A stretch of 64,000 nt of DNA from Limonium bicolor (lineage: Eukaryota > Streptophyta > Magnoliopsida > Caryophyllales > Plumbaginaceae), in assembly GCA_023374045.1 (NCBI GenBank), contig CM041778.1, positions 403,122,438 to 403,186,437 on the forward strand. Reading direction: 5' to 3'. The notes beneath the pieces are model-generated. The model was not told where the DNA came from and searched no databases. It saw only the letters and a list, made by a program, of their open reading frames with translations. Shown one piece after another: positions 23,384-36,904 of the stretch. Position 1 is the stretch's first letter. Every line of letters begins with the position of its first letter. The translations under genes and the position numbers were made by a program.

Positions 23384-26300
23384 TGAAATACCCCTAATCA
23401 TTAACTAATTAAATGATGGGAATTAAAGGTTTATTTGTGGGATTATGAAACCATAAGAAAGCACAGAAACACTTAGGCGTTAAAAACGCACCTAAACTCC
23501 TTAAGGTCAAAAACGTGTGTTAAGCCGGACCTTGAGTTGACCAAGTCATACAAGTCAAGTAATGATCATAATATGACCCGATAGTCATTAACTATCATTT
23601 AAAACAAAAGGCTCGGAGTAAATTTTCAATTAAACGAAAAGTGCCTGGAGGAACCTTTGTGGGTCCCACAAACCCTAAAAAAGGCCTCGGAATGCCGAAG
23701 TGACACGAAACCCTAAATAAATCATTCTTAGAGTTCCTACCACCATTAATTATCATTATAAAGAGAATGCTCAAGTTAGATTTGCAAGAATACACAAAAA
23801 TGCCCGGGAGAAACGCTTAAAGCACAAAAAGGTCCCGAAAGTCCCGGAAATGTCTCGGGAATGTGTTTTGGGTCTATATTACCCAATGAAACATCTATAA
23901 ATACTATAATAAATATAAATCCTCATTAATATCACATTGATAACTCTAAATCCAGAGATTTACAATTTTCACAATTTTTACATTAAAATATTAATATAAT
24001 AATAATATAATGTAAAATCAAGTCTCCATTGACTAAATTGGTCAATGTTGACCATTGACCACGAAATGGACCATATACAGCCGATTTATTAAGGCTCCTA
24101 ACAAGCCATGTGACCATTCCCATGTGCTAATTAAAATATGGCTCATTACTTTTATTAAAATAAGAAAAAGTATACTTTAACATATTAAACATAAAGCTTG
24201 TCTACCACTTGACTATCCCATGTGAGGCTGCCGATAGAAGAGGCTGCTTTCTCCTTGATTTGTGCCGATTCCAAGAAAGCCTAAACAATAGATGATGACT
24301 CACCTATATTAATTTGACTAAAATGACAATAATTGTCTCAAAAGTCATTAATTAAGTATCAATCATTCACCCACATTGCCCCATGATTTCCGCCTGATTA
24401 GAGCCTCATTCTCATCCATTAATCGACATCAATCAGTCATTAGTGAGTCATCAAACATTATATACATTAAAATAAGCAAAAATGACATTAAAAGCAAAAA
24501 TTGATTACTTACCTCCCATTACAAGCTCCAGCCGTGAGTCTCTCTTCTAAGAGCTCTCTTTGGCTCCTCCTTGACCGTAGGTAAGCAATAAACTCAGCTG
24601 GTGTGAGTTCTTGATCTAGGTAAGCTTCTAAGGCATAAAAATGTCCATTTTCTTCATCTTTTTTTCCTCTTTCCATTGATCTAAGCTCCAACCATTTCCA
24701 TCCATGAATGTAGTGTGTTTTGGAGGTTAAAATAAGAGTAAATCTCGGCTGTAACAAGGTAGAAGGAGAAAAGTTCAAGTCTTGACCATTTAAGGTAAAA
24801 ATGTGCTTTAAGCACATATCTCTTCTTCCTTGTCAATTCCGGTTGTAAACCTTGGTTCCCTAGCCTTATTTTCTTCTCCTTTTCATGTGGATTCAGTTGT
24901 TATACCAAGATATACAAGGAGTAGCCAGATCCATGCCAAAAACTCCATTTTGGCATCTTAATCAAGGTGAAAATTAACCATCTTCCTATATGATTTATTC
25001 CAGTTTTAAGCCTCTATTTGAGAGACCGTTTGACACTCTTTTACTACTGTAAAAATAGGGCCGAGATACTACCCTAACAAGCTTGAAGATTTAAGGTAAA
25101 AGTTCATGATTTTCATGACTTAAATTACTTCCCATGGTTAGCTCATGCTTGGAGTTTAATCATGTCTTGTTTTCTATATGAAGACAAGTAAATCAAGCTG
25201 TGGAGAAACATTCCCTAAGGTGGCAAGACCAAACAAGGTCTTAACCTTGTTAAATCAAGGTATAAATCACTTAAAAACTCAACCTTGATATATTAACATA
25301 AGTTTAAGCTTGTGTTTAAGTATTGCCGTGAGTGAACCCATCTCTTATGGTCTGATTTTGACCATAGTTGGTGAAGGAAATGACTTAGTAAATTTATCTA
25401 AGTAATTAAGTAACATAAATGTCAAAATTAAGACTTTATGTGGAAGATTGGTAATTAATGGAAAATATATGGTGAGGCTGAGAATTATATGTATTTTGAG
25501 ACATTTATGTGTAATTTATTTTATGAGAAAATGTTTGTAATAAGGCCATGTACTTTAGGCCATTTTATTTATGTATATTTAGTTAAAACTAGGTGTTAGG
25601 TACTAAATAGGTGTTACTGCAAATTATAAGGGGTTAATTTATAATTAAATCAAATTTAGGGGCTAAATAGTAATTAAGCCGAAAATTAGGTGTTAAAAGG
25701 ATTTAAAATAAAAATTATAAGATTTTATTAAGTTTTGGGGTTAATTGGTAAATTTTGGAAACTTAGGGGTTAAAACCGTGAATTAAGAAAGTAATGGTCA
25801 AGGCTATATTAAGGAGGTCAACCTTGACCACTGGGTAGGTTTTGACCAAATTAGATAAGTTAAATAACTTATTTAAGGTTATATAATAAGATAAGTACTT
25901 AATTGTAACATTTTTATAATATATGGGGTATGTATGGTAATTACCGAAATTAAGGGTGTACAATGGTATTTTAAACACCCATGGGCTATTAGGAATTTTT
26001 AGGATTTTATTGGGTTGAATTTGGAATTAAAATAAGCTATATATGTATAATGTATAGTTATTATGTCATTATTATACTTTGGAAAAGTAAATGGGGTGGA
26101 AATGTAAATAACCGAAAGCTTATGGGCTAGGAATGATATTTATAACCTTTTGGTAAAGTTTGGTGATTTTTAGAATAATATAAAGTGTTTTAATAAGATA
26201 AGTGTATAATATATAGTTTTGGTTATATTATAAAACTATATGTTATAAATTGGGTCAAACTGTAATTATAAGAAGTTGGTGGGTGTAAAAATAATTTAGA

Positions 26301-29007
26301 ACATAATATAAGTGCTGTTCGGAAATTTGAAGTATATATAACTATAAGTTATATTTAAATTAAGGTTTAAAATGTAATATTATATGGTATATATAACATG
26401 GTATAAATTATGGGGTGATTTTGTAATTAACATAAAGATATGGTAAGTTAATAAGATTGGTTTAAATGGATAAACCTTTTCGGTAATTAACAATAGTTTT
26501 GTATAAAAACTATATGTTATAAATTATAAAAGATATCATATTATATGATATTAGTATATGGTATAACATTACATAATGTTATGTGGTCAAAATGAAATTA
26601 AAATAAAGTATAGTGCTGTACCGAATTTATAAAGGTTGGAAAATGAATTTTAGACTATGGTCTACAATGTTATAAATGTTATAACAATTATATGGTATTA
26701 ATGTGGTTTAAATGGAATTAATATAAACAAGGGTATTCACATTAAATAATGTGACAAGCTATAAATAAATGAGATTTATAAACTAAGGTAAATATTGAAT
26801 AAGCCTTAGGAGTTGAAATTATACAACATAAAATGTAATATATATTAAGATAATGATCTTAATATGAGTTGTGGCAATATAACACAACTAATGGGAATAA
26901 TCATCTCCCATAAGACGATAAAATGTGATATATGGTATAAGAGTTTATTAACTCATGAAACTTACCTATATTGGTAAATATATACATATACGAGAATTAT
27001 GTATATAAGGATGGATATATAATTATGGTTGGAAACCATATAATATAATGGTGAAGGTTATTACATGAAAATAGTTTATAAACTATAAACTATAAGTTTT
27101 GAATTCAAAAATAGTTTATTACAAGATTAATGGATTATATAATACAATGTATTAAAATGGATGGTGGGATAATAATACTATACGATAAAAAATGCAGGTA
27201 TACATGCAACCGTAGGTTATAAGATATATTAGGCATGCAACTGTAGGTTACAATACGTGCCTGTACATGCGATGAAACAATTGAACTAAATGTACGAGAA
27301 TGAATGAACTTATGTAAAAGCGTAACACTTATAAACTACTACGAGTTGGAAAGATATAAACTCTTACATTCGAAAACGTTAACCACGACGTTCTAATGAA
27401 ACCGACTCCACTGTTAAACCAAAGTATTAATACAAACATTGAGTAAGGAGCTTAAAGGATAACGGTAACTTAACTAATAACAATTGGAATCCGGGGATAT
27501 AGTACTGGGGTTACTGACATTATTCGGAAATACCGAGTCAATTTGTCATGTGGATTGACACCTAGCGTTCCTCGTATTTTTAGAGCACCTTTCAGACGTG
27601 CGCGGTCGACAAGCTTAGTGGACTACACTGCGCATCCTTGGTTTAAGGTGTATGGTATGTGAAGAAGGGTTTGATCCGGGTTGACCTAAGAAAGGGCCCG
27701 GAAACTGTTTGATAACTTGTATGTTATGTGTGTGGATATGTGCATATGATGATGTGTGTTAATGCGTTACTTAATTATGCGCGAGCATCCTACGGGACTA
27801 ACACTACGTCGACTATAGATCGACTTATATAAACATACATATGCGTTGATGTGATGACACAATGGTTACTTGATATAATACCCTTAGTATTAATATTAAG
27901 TATATAAATGACCTAAGTAAAACACTTAGGTACGAGATACGACAATGTCGGTCTCTAGAGCATGGATCTCGAACATGAATATAACCTAGATTACTTCTAG
28001 GTATGCGTGAGACCCATTGGGCAACAAATTAATAAATTGTATTCTCCATAACACTAAGACTTTATCTTAATCTTATGAGAGACTTGGTATGAGATGAGGG
28101 GAGGAATCCCGGTAGTTTACGAACTACCTGGTTGCGCATTTGTGATCACTGAGGGGTACCCGATCGTGTTCCGCTCCAGGTAATTTCCCAACGAGCCCTA
28201 ATTGGATCGTGGGTCAGATGGTACCTGCTGTTGGTACACGGCTAAGGCCTTTAAATGGACGCCTTACGAGGCAAAGTGAATAGTCAGGGGCCTCCGGACC
28301 TCTGGTAAAATGAGCACCTTTGTGTGTACGGGAGGACTACTGTCCATTGGTAAGGTTAACCGGGTTATCCCAACATGACGCCCAACTGGTAATTAAATTA
28401 AACATGGTTTGGATGGATGGGGCCTTGAAGGTCAAATAATATTAAATATGGAAACCGTTCGCTAAGACGATTATACCCTGTACTGTAATTATTCGATACG
28501 TTCGTTTATGTGACTGTTGTTTGTGAAATATAATGTCTATTTGGAATGGATGGATGACTATGTGTTATGCATGATTATTACAGTATTAATTATATCTGCA
28601 AAATGGTAAAGTATGAAATCAATCTAATATCAAGATGACTAAGATGACAAGTGGCCAATAGGGTGCAGGCCCGCATACTCAGCGTTTATCGCTGAGCCTT
28701 TATGGCTTGTTGCAGGTTGCTGTTCATCGTTGAAGCCGAAGTACAGGATCAGGGTAGATGCTCACTTGTCGACGGTTATGGTTTTTGGATTTAGTATGAT
28801 GTATAGGATTTATCTCGTTGTCACAGCGGTTTGGTAGTGCTGTTTATTTTCGTTGTTGGATTTAGTTTATGCTTCGTTACTCGCATGGGCGAGTAATGAC
28901 AGGTGACACCCGTGTGAGAGTTTATGTTGTTTATTCTTCCGCTGTAAGACGTCTTTTATTTATGCCACATGAGGGATTATTACGTGTCTTTGGAGAGGGG
29001 TGTTACA
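23384..29007 (+). mobile_element. Solo LTR 3 of the TGAAATACCC family
   Basis: Starts TGAAATACCCC at 23384 and ends GGGGTGTTACA at 29007, flanked by the perfect 5-bp TSD CACCA (23379-23383 and 29008-29012). Length is 5624 bp. There is no primer site, polypurine tract or gag-pol motif; small open frames within it have no recognisable domains. It shares with the other family members a 3'-terminal stem-loop (28876-28897) and a hairpin followed by TTGCAGG near 28690-28714. The middle is AT-rich. Confidence 0.88.
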
Positions 29008-29012
29008 CACCA

Positions 29013-30900
29013 CACATACATATGTGAATTGCATTGCATAAGCTTGTGTGTTATTTGTTTCAAATGAGCCTCTTAAAAGAGTAAAGTCAAGTAACATGTT
29101 AAAATGTTATTAGGATGTGGACTTGCTTTGTGTGCACCCTTTGCATTAAAATAAAGAAACCTTAATTCTCCCCACAATGAGTAGCTAACCGAAGCAATAA
29201 TCGACTAACAATGTCTTATCTCAATGCTTGTGTGTGTTTATTTGCATATGTTGTCACTGAAACTTTCACCTTTGATCATTTATGAGTAAAAGCTTCTATA
29301 CCAAATGAAGAGGGAATCTAGAGCTTTGTCATGGCATGGGATTCAGGTACAATCGAGGCTGGATGAAGATTTTATGGTTGAATTACACTTGAATTCATTC
29401 TTGAAAACAAATATGAGAAATAGTTAAAGGAAGTGTGTATAAGAACTATAGATCGACGTACGAAAACCATTGTCTCATACACGGCACCTATTAAACACCA
29501 CCAAAACTATGTCGTTTTGATGTCATGTGCAACCCATGATTAAATATTATAGAATTTTATAAACTAGGCATTTTCAGCAACTATCTGATAAATGCACGAC
29601 ATACATACATATTCCAAATCCTGTTTCTCAAGCCAAACTTTGTAAAACTTTCTTGAACCCCAAGTCTACATATATATATGCATATGGACATGTTTTCCAG
29701 TTTTAAAGGCTGACATCTACAAGCTTTGAACCTTAGTTAAGCCTTTTGGCTCAAAATGGCTCTCCATAAAGCTAAAAGCATAATTGCTATTGTCTAAAAT
29801 AGTTAATCTTTTGGTATTCAAGAATAGACCTTTAGCCTTGTTATGGAACTAGATGAAAGCATTAATTTGCTATTAAAATTTTAATGAGAAAGAAGAGCAT
29901 TCTAGACCAACATCTAAAGTTTTGCATAGAGAAAGGTCCGAGTCTCGTATAAATTCTTAACTGAGGGATGAAACCACCTTATCCTCATGTTGCCTGTCTG
30001 TTAGACACCCCTATCTTATAATCTTCTTCAAATTCAACTCTCAGATTAGTTCATCGTAAACTTATCTTAGCATCAAGGTTTGTCGGGGCATGGATGACTT
30101 TAACTTTTGCACCTTAATGGCTTTTAATGTTTGGGTAGCTTATTTATTTCAATACTTTTGATTCAGTTCTTTAGCCTAACTTGAAACAACCTCTAGAAAT
30201 TGAAAACAACATAAGAATGAATTTTTTACTTCTAGCTTTGATCTTATCAGAATAGATGTTGATTAAGTTTTTGACCAGGAATTGGGATTTTTTTTAATAT
30301 AATAACCATAAGTTATAATTTGGACCAAATTGACTATAATTTTCTCACACTAGACTTGAAGGAAAACATGGATTAAAGAAGATCAAAACATCATTTATAA
30401 ACCACCGGTCACCTACAGGTAAGAGCTATCAGGGTTAATCCTAGCCTCCCAACCCAATTTGGTAATAATTTGGCCATTCAAAGTTTATCAAGTTGACATT
30501 GAGGTGATAAACCAGTTTGCCTGAATTAACCGACAAATTATTAGCATAATTATAAAAATTTATCATAATAACTTAAAGCTTTTTCATTCGTGTGCTACCG
30601 GCAGAATGACAATACCCTAAAATTCCACTTGTATTTTTTACCTACCACACGCTTCGACAGAAAGGAGCCTTGCCACCAATTTGATAATCAATTGTTTCTT
30701 CCTTTTCCCCTCGACATACACATAAAAGACATACACATACAACTTTAATAATAATGACAACACATTTTTTGATAGCATTTTATAGTAGTAAACAATAACT
30801 TGACCATGATGATCATACAGATGTTAGAAATCATCATGATTTCTAGAAGATGGGAAGAATGAACAATCCACGACCGGACCATTTGAATGATTCAAGCGTA
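29013..30900. other. Intergenic, nothing recognised
   Basis: About 1.9 kb upstream of the WIT gene with no convincing frame, RNA gene, TIR or LTR end. Sequence composition is ordinary. It may contain old unrecognisable repeats and distal promoter elements. Confidence 0.4.
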
Positions 30901-30949
30901 TTAGAACAGCCACAGTACTGGTAAAAGCAAGTAAGCTGCACGACTCAAC

Positions 30950-31385
30950 CGGCGCCTCTCTAATAATTAAAGAAACTTTTATCATTACCAACGACTTCCT
31001 CCCCAGTCAGCTTCTCTAACGTTTCACAAAATCAAACGAGAATCTTTAACGGCTCGATTCCGAACCGTCATAACTCGTCTCCTCCTTGGATTTCAGTAGC
31101 CAGTTCTGTCGCTATCGCAGTGGCATTTACATATCACGGAGTAGAGAAGGAAGACAACACAGACCACAACAGGGAGAAAAGAAGTCCCACCAGCGCCCAA
31201 TACACCCTTGTCCTTGTTCTCTTCTTCTTACATTTACGCTCTTGCCGCTTCGCTCTTTTCCCCTTTTCCTGTTATCACGGAGCCCAAAAGGAGAAAAACA
31301 AAAAAACGAGTCTTCCGCCATTTCCTCTCCCTGTCTGAGAGAGTGAGAGCCGGCATACGTGAGACCAACCCGTAAAATTCACGAG
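30950..31385 (+). promoter_or_regulatory. Probable promoter and 5' leader exon of the WIT gene
   Basis: A pyrimidine-rich, less AT-rich stretch precedes a good splice donor, ACGAG|GTATGA, at 31385/31386. The acceptor TCATTCAG at 32781-32788 lies 17 bp before the first ATG of the WIT coding region. This suggests a non-coding first exon and a leader intron of about 1.4 kb. The transcription start is not determined and no unambiguous TATA box was chosen. Short overlapping frames on both strands here have no domain. Confidence 0.45.
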
Positions 31386-32788
31386 GTATGAAGTACTTGT
31401 CGTTTCCGACTGTTTCGGCAATTTGATTATATTGTGATGAGTCAATTATTTCGGAATATTGACGGTTCATTAAATTGGCAATGAAATTACGTGTTGCCGC
31501 CTGGGTTGATGACAGTGTAGGCGATGGTTTCGCATAGCTTATCTTATTTAATTTAAACACTAAGCATATACGAAACCCTCGAACCTTGTGATCGGGTTGT
31601 AGCTGGGTAACTCCCTTCTTCTCTACTTACTAACAAGCTATAGTTCTGGCAAAGCATCGTTTGGCCACTGGGTGTTCTCAGGTTTAACAAAAACTTCTAC
31701 TTATTCCAAGGTTCAATAGTGAACCTTCCTTGAATCTTGATCAATGGTCTTCATTTGACCATTTAAGGGTGCATCTTTTTGTTTGCTTACATTGGTTCTG
31801 ATGAAAGCTGTATCGGAGCTGCTGCTGGCTAGTTTTTATTTAATAAAAGGAGTTAGCCTTTCGGTTCAACTAGGTCTCTGTCCAGGACCGACTGGTGTTT
31901 TGATGTTGTTTATCTGTTTTTGTGAGAAGAAATATTGAATAGTTAATTGCAATGCTTTTTTTTCTAGTTTCCTATTTTGCAGATAAAAGACGAATATAAA
32001 GTAGACGAAATCATAAAGGGCGGTGTTTACTTGTTTAGTGTATTGCAAACTGCCCTTTTGAAGGTGCCGTGACTAAATAACCTCTTATGTGTGCATTTGA
32101 TGTGGGATGACCTTTCTGAGGGATATATAACGGGAATAAGTACTTAACTTGAGGAGTGACCGGATCCCCTGGGGATGAATGCATTTGCTATTCAAGGTTT
32201 TGTTGATCTGGGGATGAATGCATTTGCTATTCAAGGTTTTGTTGATTGCTATAATAAGTCGCTCTTTTGGCTGTGCAGTAACATAATTATGACTAGTATG
32301 TTTACTGATGGCACAGTGAGCTGCATATACTATGCTATTTAGGAGGAGGTTGATGATCATGGTGGAATATATTAGTAATGTCATTAAGAATGCCCATTAT
32401 TGTTCAAGTTTAAGAGCCAAATGCTGGTATCTTGGAAATGGATGGACTTAACCTTATGCCTTTCATCAGGAAGTTTGGGTTCCTGACTAATTTGACATGG
32501 CAATTTGAGGTTTCTGTTTTTCAACAAGTTTGAGGATTCAATTTCATTAATTGAGGCTAATGTTGTGCTGTATGAAGCATTATAGATATGTTTCTTGTCC
32601 AGTTGATGCTTCACTATTTTGACTTCCATCAATTACAATGCTAAACGGCATGAAGCTGTTGTTATTTGTTCTACCACATATTGATATGTACTTATTGATT
32701 TAGCTAACCTCATTACATAGTTGGGGTATTTATTTCCCTTTTTTCTGTTAGTTTGGCTAATTACATGTACTCTCTTCTTGTCATTCAG
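31386..32788 (+). other. Probable 5' leader intron of the WIT gene
   Basis: Bounded by GTATGA and TCATTCAG. It is T-rich on the plus strand, as plant introns are, with no supported open frame. It contains an exact 39-bp tandem duplication (32169-32246). Confidence 0.45.
32169..32246 (+). repeat. 39-bp exact tandem duplication in the leader intron
   Basis: Two identical 39-bp copies, each starting CTGGGGATGAATGCATTTGC, at 32169-32207 and 32208-32246. Confidence 0.95.
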
Positions 32789-32805
32789 AACTATTGGCGG
32801 TGAGA

Positions 32806-35529
32806 ATGGCTGAAACTGTTGGTGAAAAGATCGATGCTGTGGATACTGAGTTTCAAAACATCGACCACAGTCAAGAAGCTTCTATGCACGGAGAAGTTTC
32901 AAATGTGGACAATGTGTTAGAATTATTGGAAAGGCTACGTATGGACGTAGCCAGGACTTCTGAGAAGTTACTAAATTTTGAGCTATTCATTACTAGCATG
33001 TCTCTTCTTCAGAATCATTCATTTGCAGAGAATGGTAGTGTCTGGGAAGAGAAAATGGAGAACATTTTGGTTATGGATCTCTCACTGGGTTATTTTGATT
33101 CTGAACTAGATGATCTTGGAAAATTCATTGATTTTCTGATGATCAAAGTAGCCAGGGATTGTAAGAAACTCTCAACCAGGTCAAATAAAAGATTAGCTTT
33201 CGTGGAAGAGATGCTTCAGAATGCTGAAGCTACTTTGATTAATGCACATAAGAAACTATTAGAGATGAAAAGGCAACTGGGATCATCACACAGAATTCTT
33301 GCGACGTTTGGGCTGAATCATTGTTAGTCCTTAAACCCTATTACTGGTCGAAATTGAATTCTCTATTTGTCATCATTCATTAAATTCTCTTTGCCTACAT
33401 GCAGCATATGTGCCTGCTGAGCCGAAATCTGAAGAGAAATCGTATGCTTTTTGTCAAAAGGAACTTCTACACATGCTGGATAAGTCTATTGCAGAAGAAA
33501 TAGATCTCCAGAATAAGTTGATAGAAATGACACTAAGCAAGGATGAACTGGCAGAAAACCTCTATGTCACTGATCAAGCTTTGTCCTCAATGGAGTTAAC
33601 CATGGAGCTCACGTGGCAACGTTTGCTTGAGGCGGAAAACTCAGCGGAGATATTCAAGGAGATTGCAAGAGAGATGCTCAGTAAGATTGAAGTTCTTCAT
33701 TTGAGTCTAAATGGATCACTGCATCGAGAGAATCAACTGACTTCTAAGACTGTGGCAATGGCTAGGGCGTTGCAAAACTCTAACTGCAACTGCACTGGAT
33801 CCACAGCAGTACTTAATGGAGGGATTGACAATGGGTATTCCACGTATATTCATAATTCGAATGATTTCATGGAGAAGGTGAAGATACTTGAGGAAAAACT
33901 TACCGTTTCTGATCCAAATGAGACACCAGCAGCAGCAGGTCATGCTGACAGGAGATTCTCTGAATTGGAAGATCTACTTGAGTCAATGAGACATAGTCTT
34001 TTCATTGCCGAGAGCAGGGCTGACTCTGCAGAAGCTAAGCTTGATGAGTTAACAGAGAGTCACCTGGAACTAACCGAAGAGCTCAGTTTTCTCAGAGGAA
34101 GTGAGAACAACAGTGGACAGAAGATAAGTCTGCTTGAGAAACAAGTCAGGGATCTGGAGAAGCAGTTGTTACATGCGAATGCATCATCAGAATCAAGCCA
34201 TGAGCAACAGAACATGCTGTATTCTGCAATCTGGGATATGGAGACTTTGATTGAGGATCTGAAATCAAAGGTTTCAAAAGCTGAGACGAAGTTGGAGAAT
34301 GCGGAAGAACGGTGCCTGATGCTGGCGGAGACCAACTCTGATCTGAACAAAGAGATTGGAGTTCTGAAGTCTAGAAGTGAAGAGTTAGAGGCATCTCTGA
34401 AAGAAGGGGATCGGGTGAAAGTGGTGAGGTCTAGGGATATTAATGGTGGGGCAAAGAAAATTACTGATTTGACAATGAAGCTGGCTGTGGAACGGGAGAG
34501 GGTGCAGAAGCAGGTAATGCTTGTAATATTATTGTGCCCATTGCTCCATTCTTGTTGTTTGTACCTGCTAGTTCACCTGTTTCTAGTACTAGTGAGAAGA
34601 CATTTTTCCTTTGTGTTATTGAGTCAACTCATGTTAAGTCATATTTGAGATTTTCTTCTGCTAGGTCTGAAAGTTCCATAAAGTTACTCACCCTTGTTCT
34701 GCAAATTCTTTGTCGCAGCTATATAGTCTAGCAAGGGAGAATAGGATACTTATGGCAGAACTTCGTAAACACCGAAAGAGTGGATCTGATAGCATTCCAA
34801 GCAACGATGAAATGGAGATTGACAAAGAAACTTGTTCTTCCGTCAACAATGAGATTACTGAAAGGAGTGAATTGGTTAAGGAATTGCAAGAAACTTCATC
34901 TACAAGTAATCAGGTATGTGGAATCAAGTCCCTCGCCAGACTACTCCAAGTCCCTGATCTCATCATTCAATCATGATTCTATGGACTCTGGTATTTTCAG
35001 CCTTGGTTGTTGAGAGTACTGATGTGGTGAAAATTGGGTATCAGAAATATAAAGTTCGATTTTTCTTTTTGATGAATTTCAAATATTTGGATGCAATAAA
35101 TATTCTTATGGCTCTGTTGTACAGATGAATGGACTCTTGGAAGAAACTGAGAAATCAAATGAGGCCGAAGTAGGTTTGTCTTCAGTATCTCGTGAGAATT
35201 TTTCAGATCAAGATGATACTACTGCTACAACGGCGCAAGAAACTGAAGAGGAGAAACAGATAAATGGACTATTGAAAGAAGCAGAGAAATCAGAGGAGGT
35301 TAAAGTAGGTTCTTCTTCAGTATTTCGTGAGAGGGTTTCAGATCAAGATGATACTACTACAACGGCACAAGAAACTGAAGAGGAGAAAGAGACAAGAGAA
35401 ACGAAGGATCTTAATCTTAGACCAAGATACTTGCTGATGGCCGTTGTCATTGCAGCTGGTGCCATTCTTTTTATCCAGAAGCGGGAGATGTTTGCATCTT
35501 ATTTGAAAGATTTCGTGGGTCTTCTTTGA
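32806..35529 (+). CDS. WIT: WPP domain-interacting tail-anchored (WIT) protein
   Basis: Coding exons are inferred at 32806-33322, 33405-34513, 34719-34913 and 35125-35529. Introns of 82, 205 and 211 bp are all GT-AG and keep frame, giving 741 residues. The start is the first ATG after the leader acceptor. The protein is mostly coiled coil. The block EQQNMLYSAIWDMETLIEDL, QLYSLARENRIL across the exon 2-3 junction, and the N-terminal SEKLLN region match the plant WIT family. Near the C-terminus (about 709-724) YLLMAVVIAAGAILFI is a single membrane anchor with a short basic tail. In Arabidopsis, WIT1/WIT2 sit in the outer nuclear envelope, bind WIP proteins, anchor RanGAP through its WPP domain, and (WIT2) link to myosin XI-i for nuclear movement. 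Residues 608-652 and 653-696 are a tandem duplication. It looks intact. Confidence 0.9.
35125..35391 (+). repeat. Tandem duplication of 45/44 codons inside WIT exon 4
   Basis: Copy 1 (35125-35259) begins NGLLEETEKS after its Met and copy 2 (35260-35391) begins INGLLKEAEKS. Both then run through SDQDDTT and end in AQETEEEK. The copies stay in frame and differ by about a dozen residues. The unit is acidic and lies between the coiled coil and the membrane anchor. Confidence 0.9.
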
Positions 35530-36065
35530 TGATGAATCTGAATGCAACCTAGTAGTACATTTTTTGGTTTTTTGTGCTGGAAAATGTTGAAGCTTGTAGA
35601 CACGTTGACAAACACACAGAGAATTGGAAGATCGTCATTAGCAAGGAGACAGGCGTTGTAGAGTTCGAATGTGCAAAATTGGGGGAAATCGTGTATTAAT
35701 ACTGATTGTATATATGGTAATGAACAACGAAGATGACAGTGTAGCCATGCGATTTTGTTAACAGTAATGCAAATATTGCGGTAACTTCACTTTTACTTCC
35801 GCCCACATTTTAAGTACAAACTTTTTACACAAATAAAATATGGATAATTAATTTCCTTTATATGCATATTTGTACCTATATGTAACACAAACTCTTACTA
35901 TAGACTTCTACACAAATAAGTGTAATTAAATAGAGTGGCTATATTAAAAAATTTACTATACTTTATTAAGTGTGGTTAAAACAAATGTCATTATCTATAT
36001 TTTTTGTAGTAGTGCGTCAAATAGTTGATGAAGCAAAGGAGATTCCAAAGCATCTGTTATACATC
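35530..36065 (+). other. 3' UTR and downstream spacer of the WIT gene
   Basis: Non-coding. AT-rich sequence around 35690-35780 is a plausible polyadenylation zone, but no single signal is decisive. Nothing else is recognised before the hAT element at 36074. Confidence 0.45.
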
Positions 36066-36073
36066 ACCCGAAC

Positions 36074-36545
36074 TAGGGATGGCAATGGGTGACGGGTACC
36101 CGTTTCACCCGATCCCGCAAAAACGGGTGAAAAACCCGAAATAAATGGATGAAAAACGGGTGACGGGTGTTCGGGTGTGGGTGTCGGGTCGGGTGAAGAT
36201 TTTTCACCCGTTCACCCGATCCGTCACCCGTCTGTACTTATATTAAATAAAAAAATATACTTATCTCATATTTGTTGAGATAATTTAAAAATATTTTTGC
36301 TAATACTCCAAGTTTTAATTATGTTATTGATATTAGATGATGTGGTACATATTATTGAACAAATATGAATGATTTTTAAAAAATTAAGCTTATATAAAAC
36401 AAAAAAAAATTGCTAAAAAAAATATATAAACGGGTGACGGGTTCACCCGTTTCACTCGCGAGTGACGGGTGACGGGTGATGAAGTTGCGGGTGACGGGTC
36501 GGGTGGAGCATCACCCGACCCAAACCCGACTCGTTGCCATCTCTA
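36074..36545. mobile_element. hAT-type MITE with CGGGTGACGGGT subterminal arrays
   Basis: The left end TAGGGATGGCAATGGGT and the right end TTGCCATCTCTA form TIRs, flanked by the perfect 8-bp TSD ACCCGAAC (36066-36073 and 36546-36553). Both subterminal regions are arrays of CGGGTGACGGGT/ACCCGTCACCCG words, and the middle is AT-rich. At 472 bp it is non-coding. It is related to 5055-6025. Confidence 0.9.
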
Positions 36546-36553
36546 ACCCGAAC

Positions 36554-36904
36554 TCAAGTCAGGGGCACGAATTTGGTGATAGAGGTTAGTGACTAGAGAA
36601 AAGATGGAATGTGGGTTAAAAACAAAAGAGGTCGCTGCACGGCATCGAATTTTCAATTTTGTTCAGTCGGAAAATGATATTTTTGTTCTTGCTTTGAAAT
36701 GTTTTCAAAATAACAATATATATTCAGACAAGATTTTGAATCTGGCCCTTGCGCTAGGTTCTAATATGGAGATGGGTAAGTTTATCTTTTTTACTTATTT
36801 TGTTCTGCCACATATTAATACTCTATTGGAGGGAAATAAAGAAAAAAGAAAAAAAAGGGAATACTCACACGCCACATACGGGAGAGGAGGAGATGAGTAT
36901 CTGA
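36554..36904. other. Spacer with a repeat also found near 45000
   Basis: The segment 36560-36625 (GGGCACGAATTTGGTGA ... ATGGAATGTGGGTTAAAA) resembles 45000-45058 (GGGCACGGATTTGGTGA ... ATGGAATGTGGGTTAAAA). An open frame of 123 codons over this stretch has no recognisable domain and is not called as a gene. Confidence 0.5.

Noticed and set aside
24509..24817. A 102-codon minus-strand frame inside solo LTR 3
   Set aside because: It has no recognisable domain, lies in the non-coding body of an LTR and is not a known family.
31086..31560. Short frames on both strands upstream of the WIT gene
   Set aside because: They overlap the probable leader exon and promoter, are low in complexity, and match no family.
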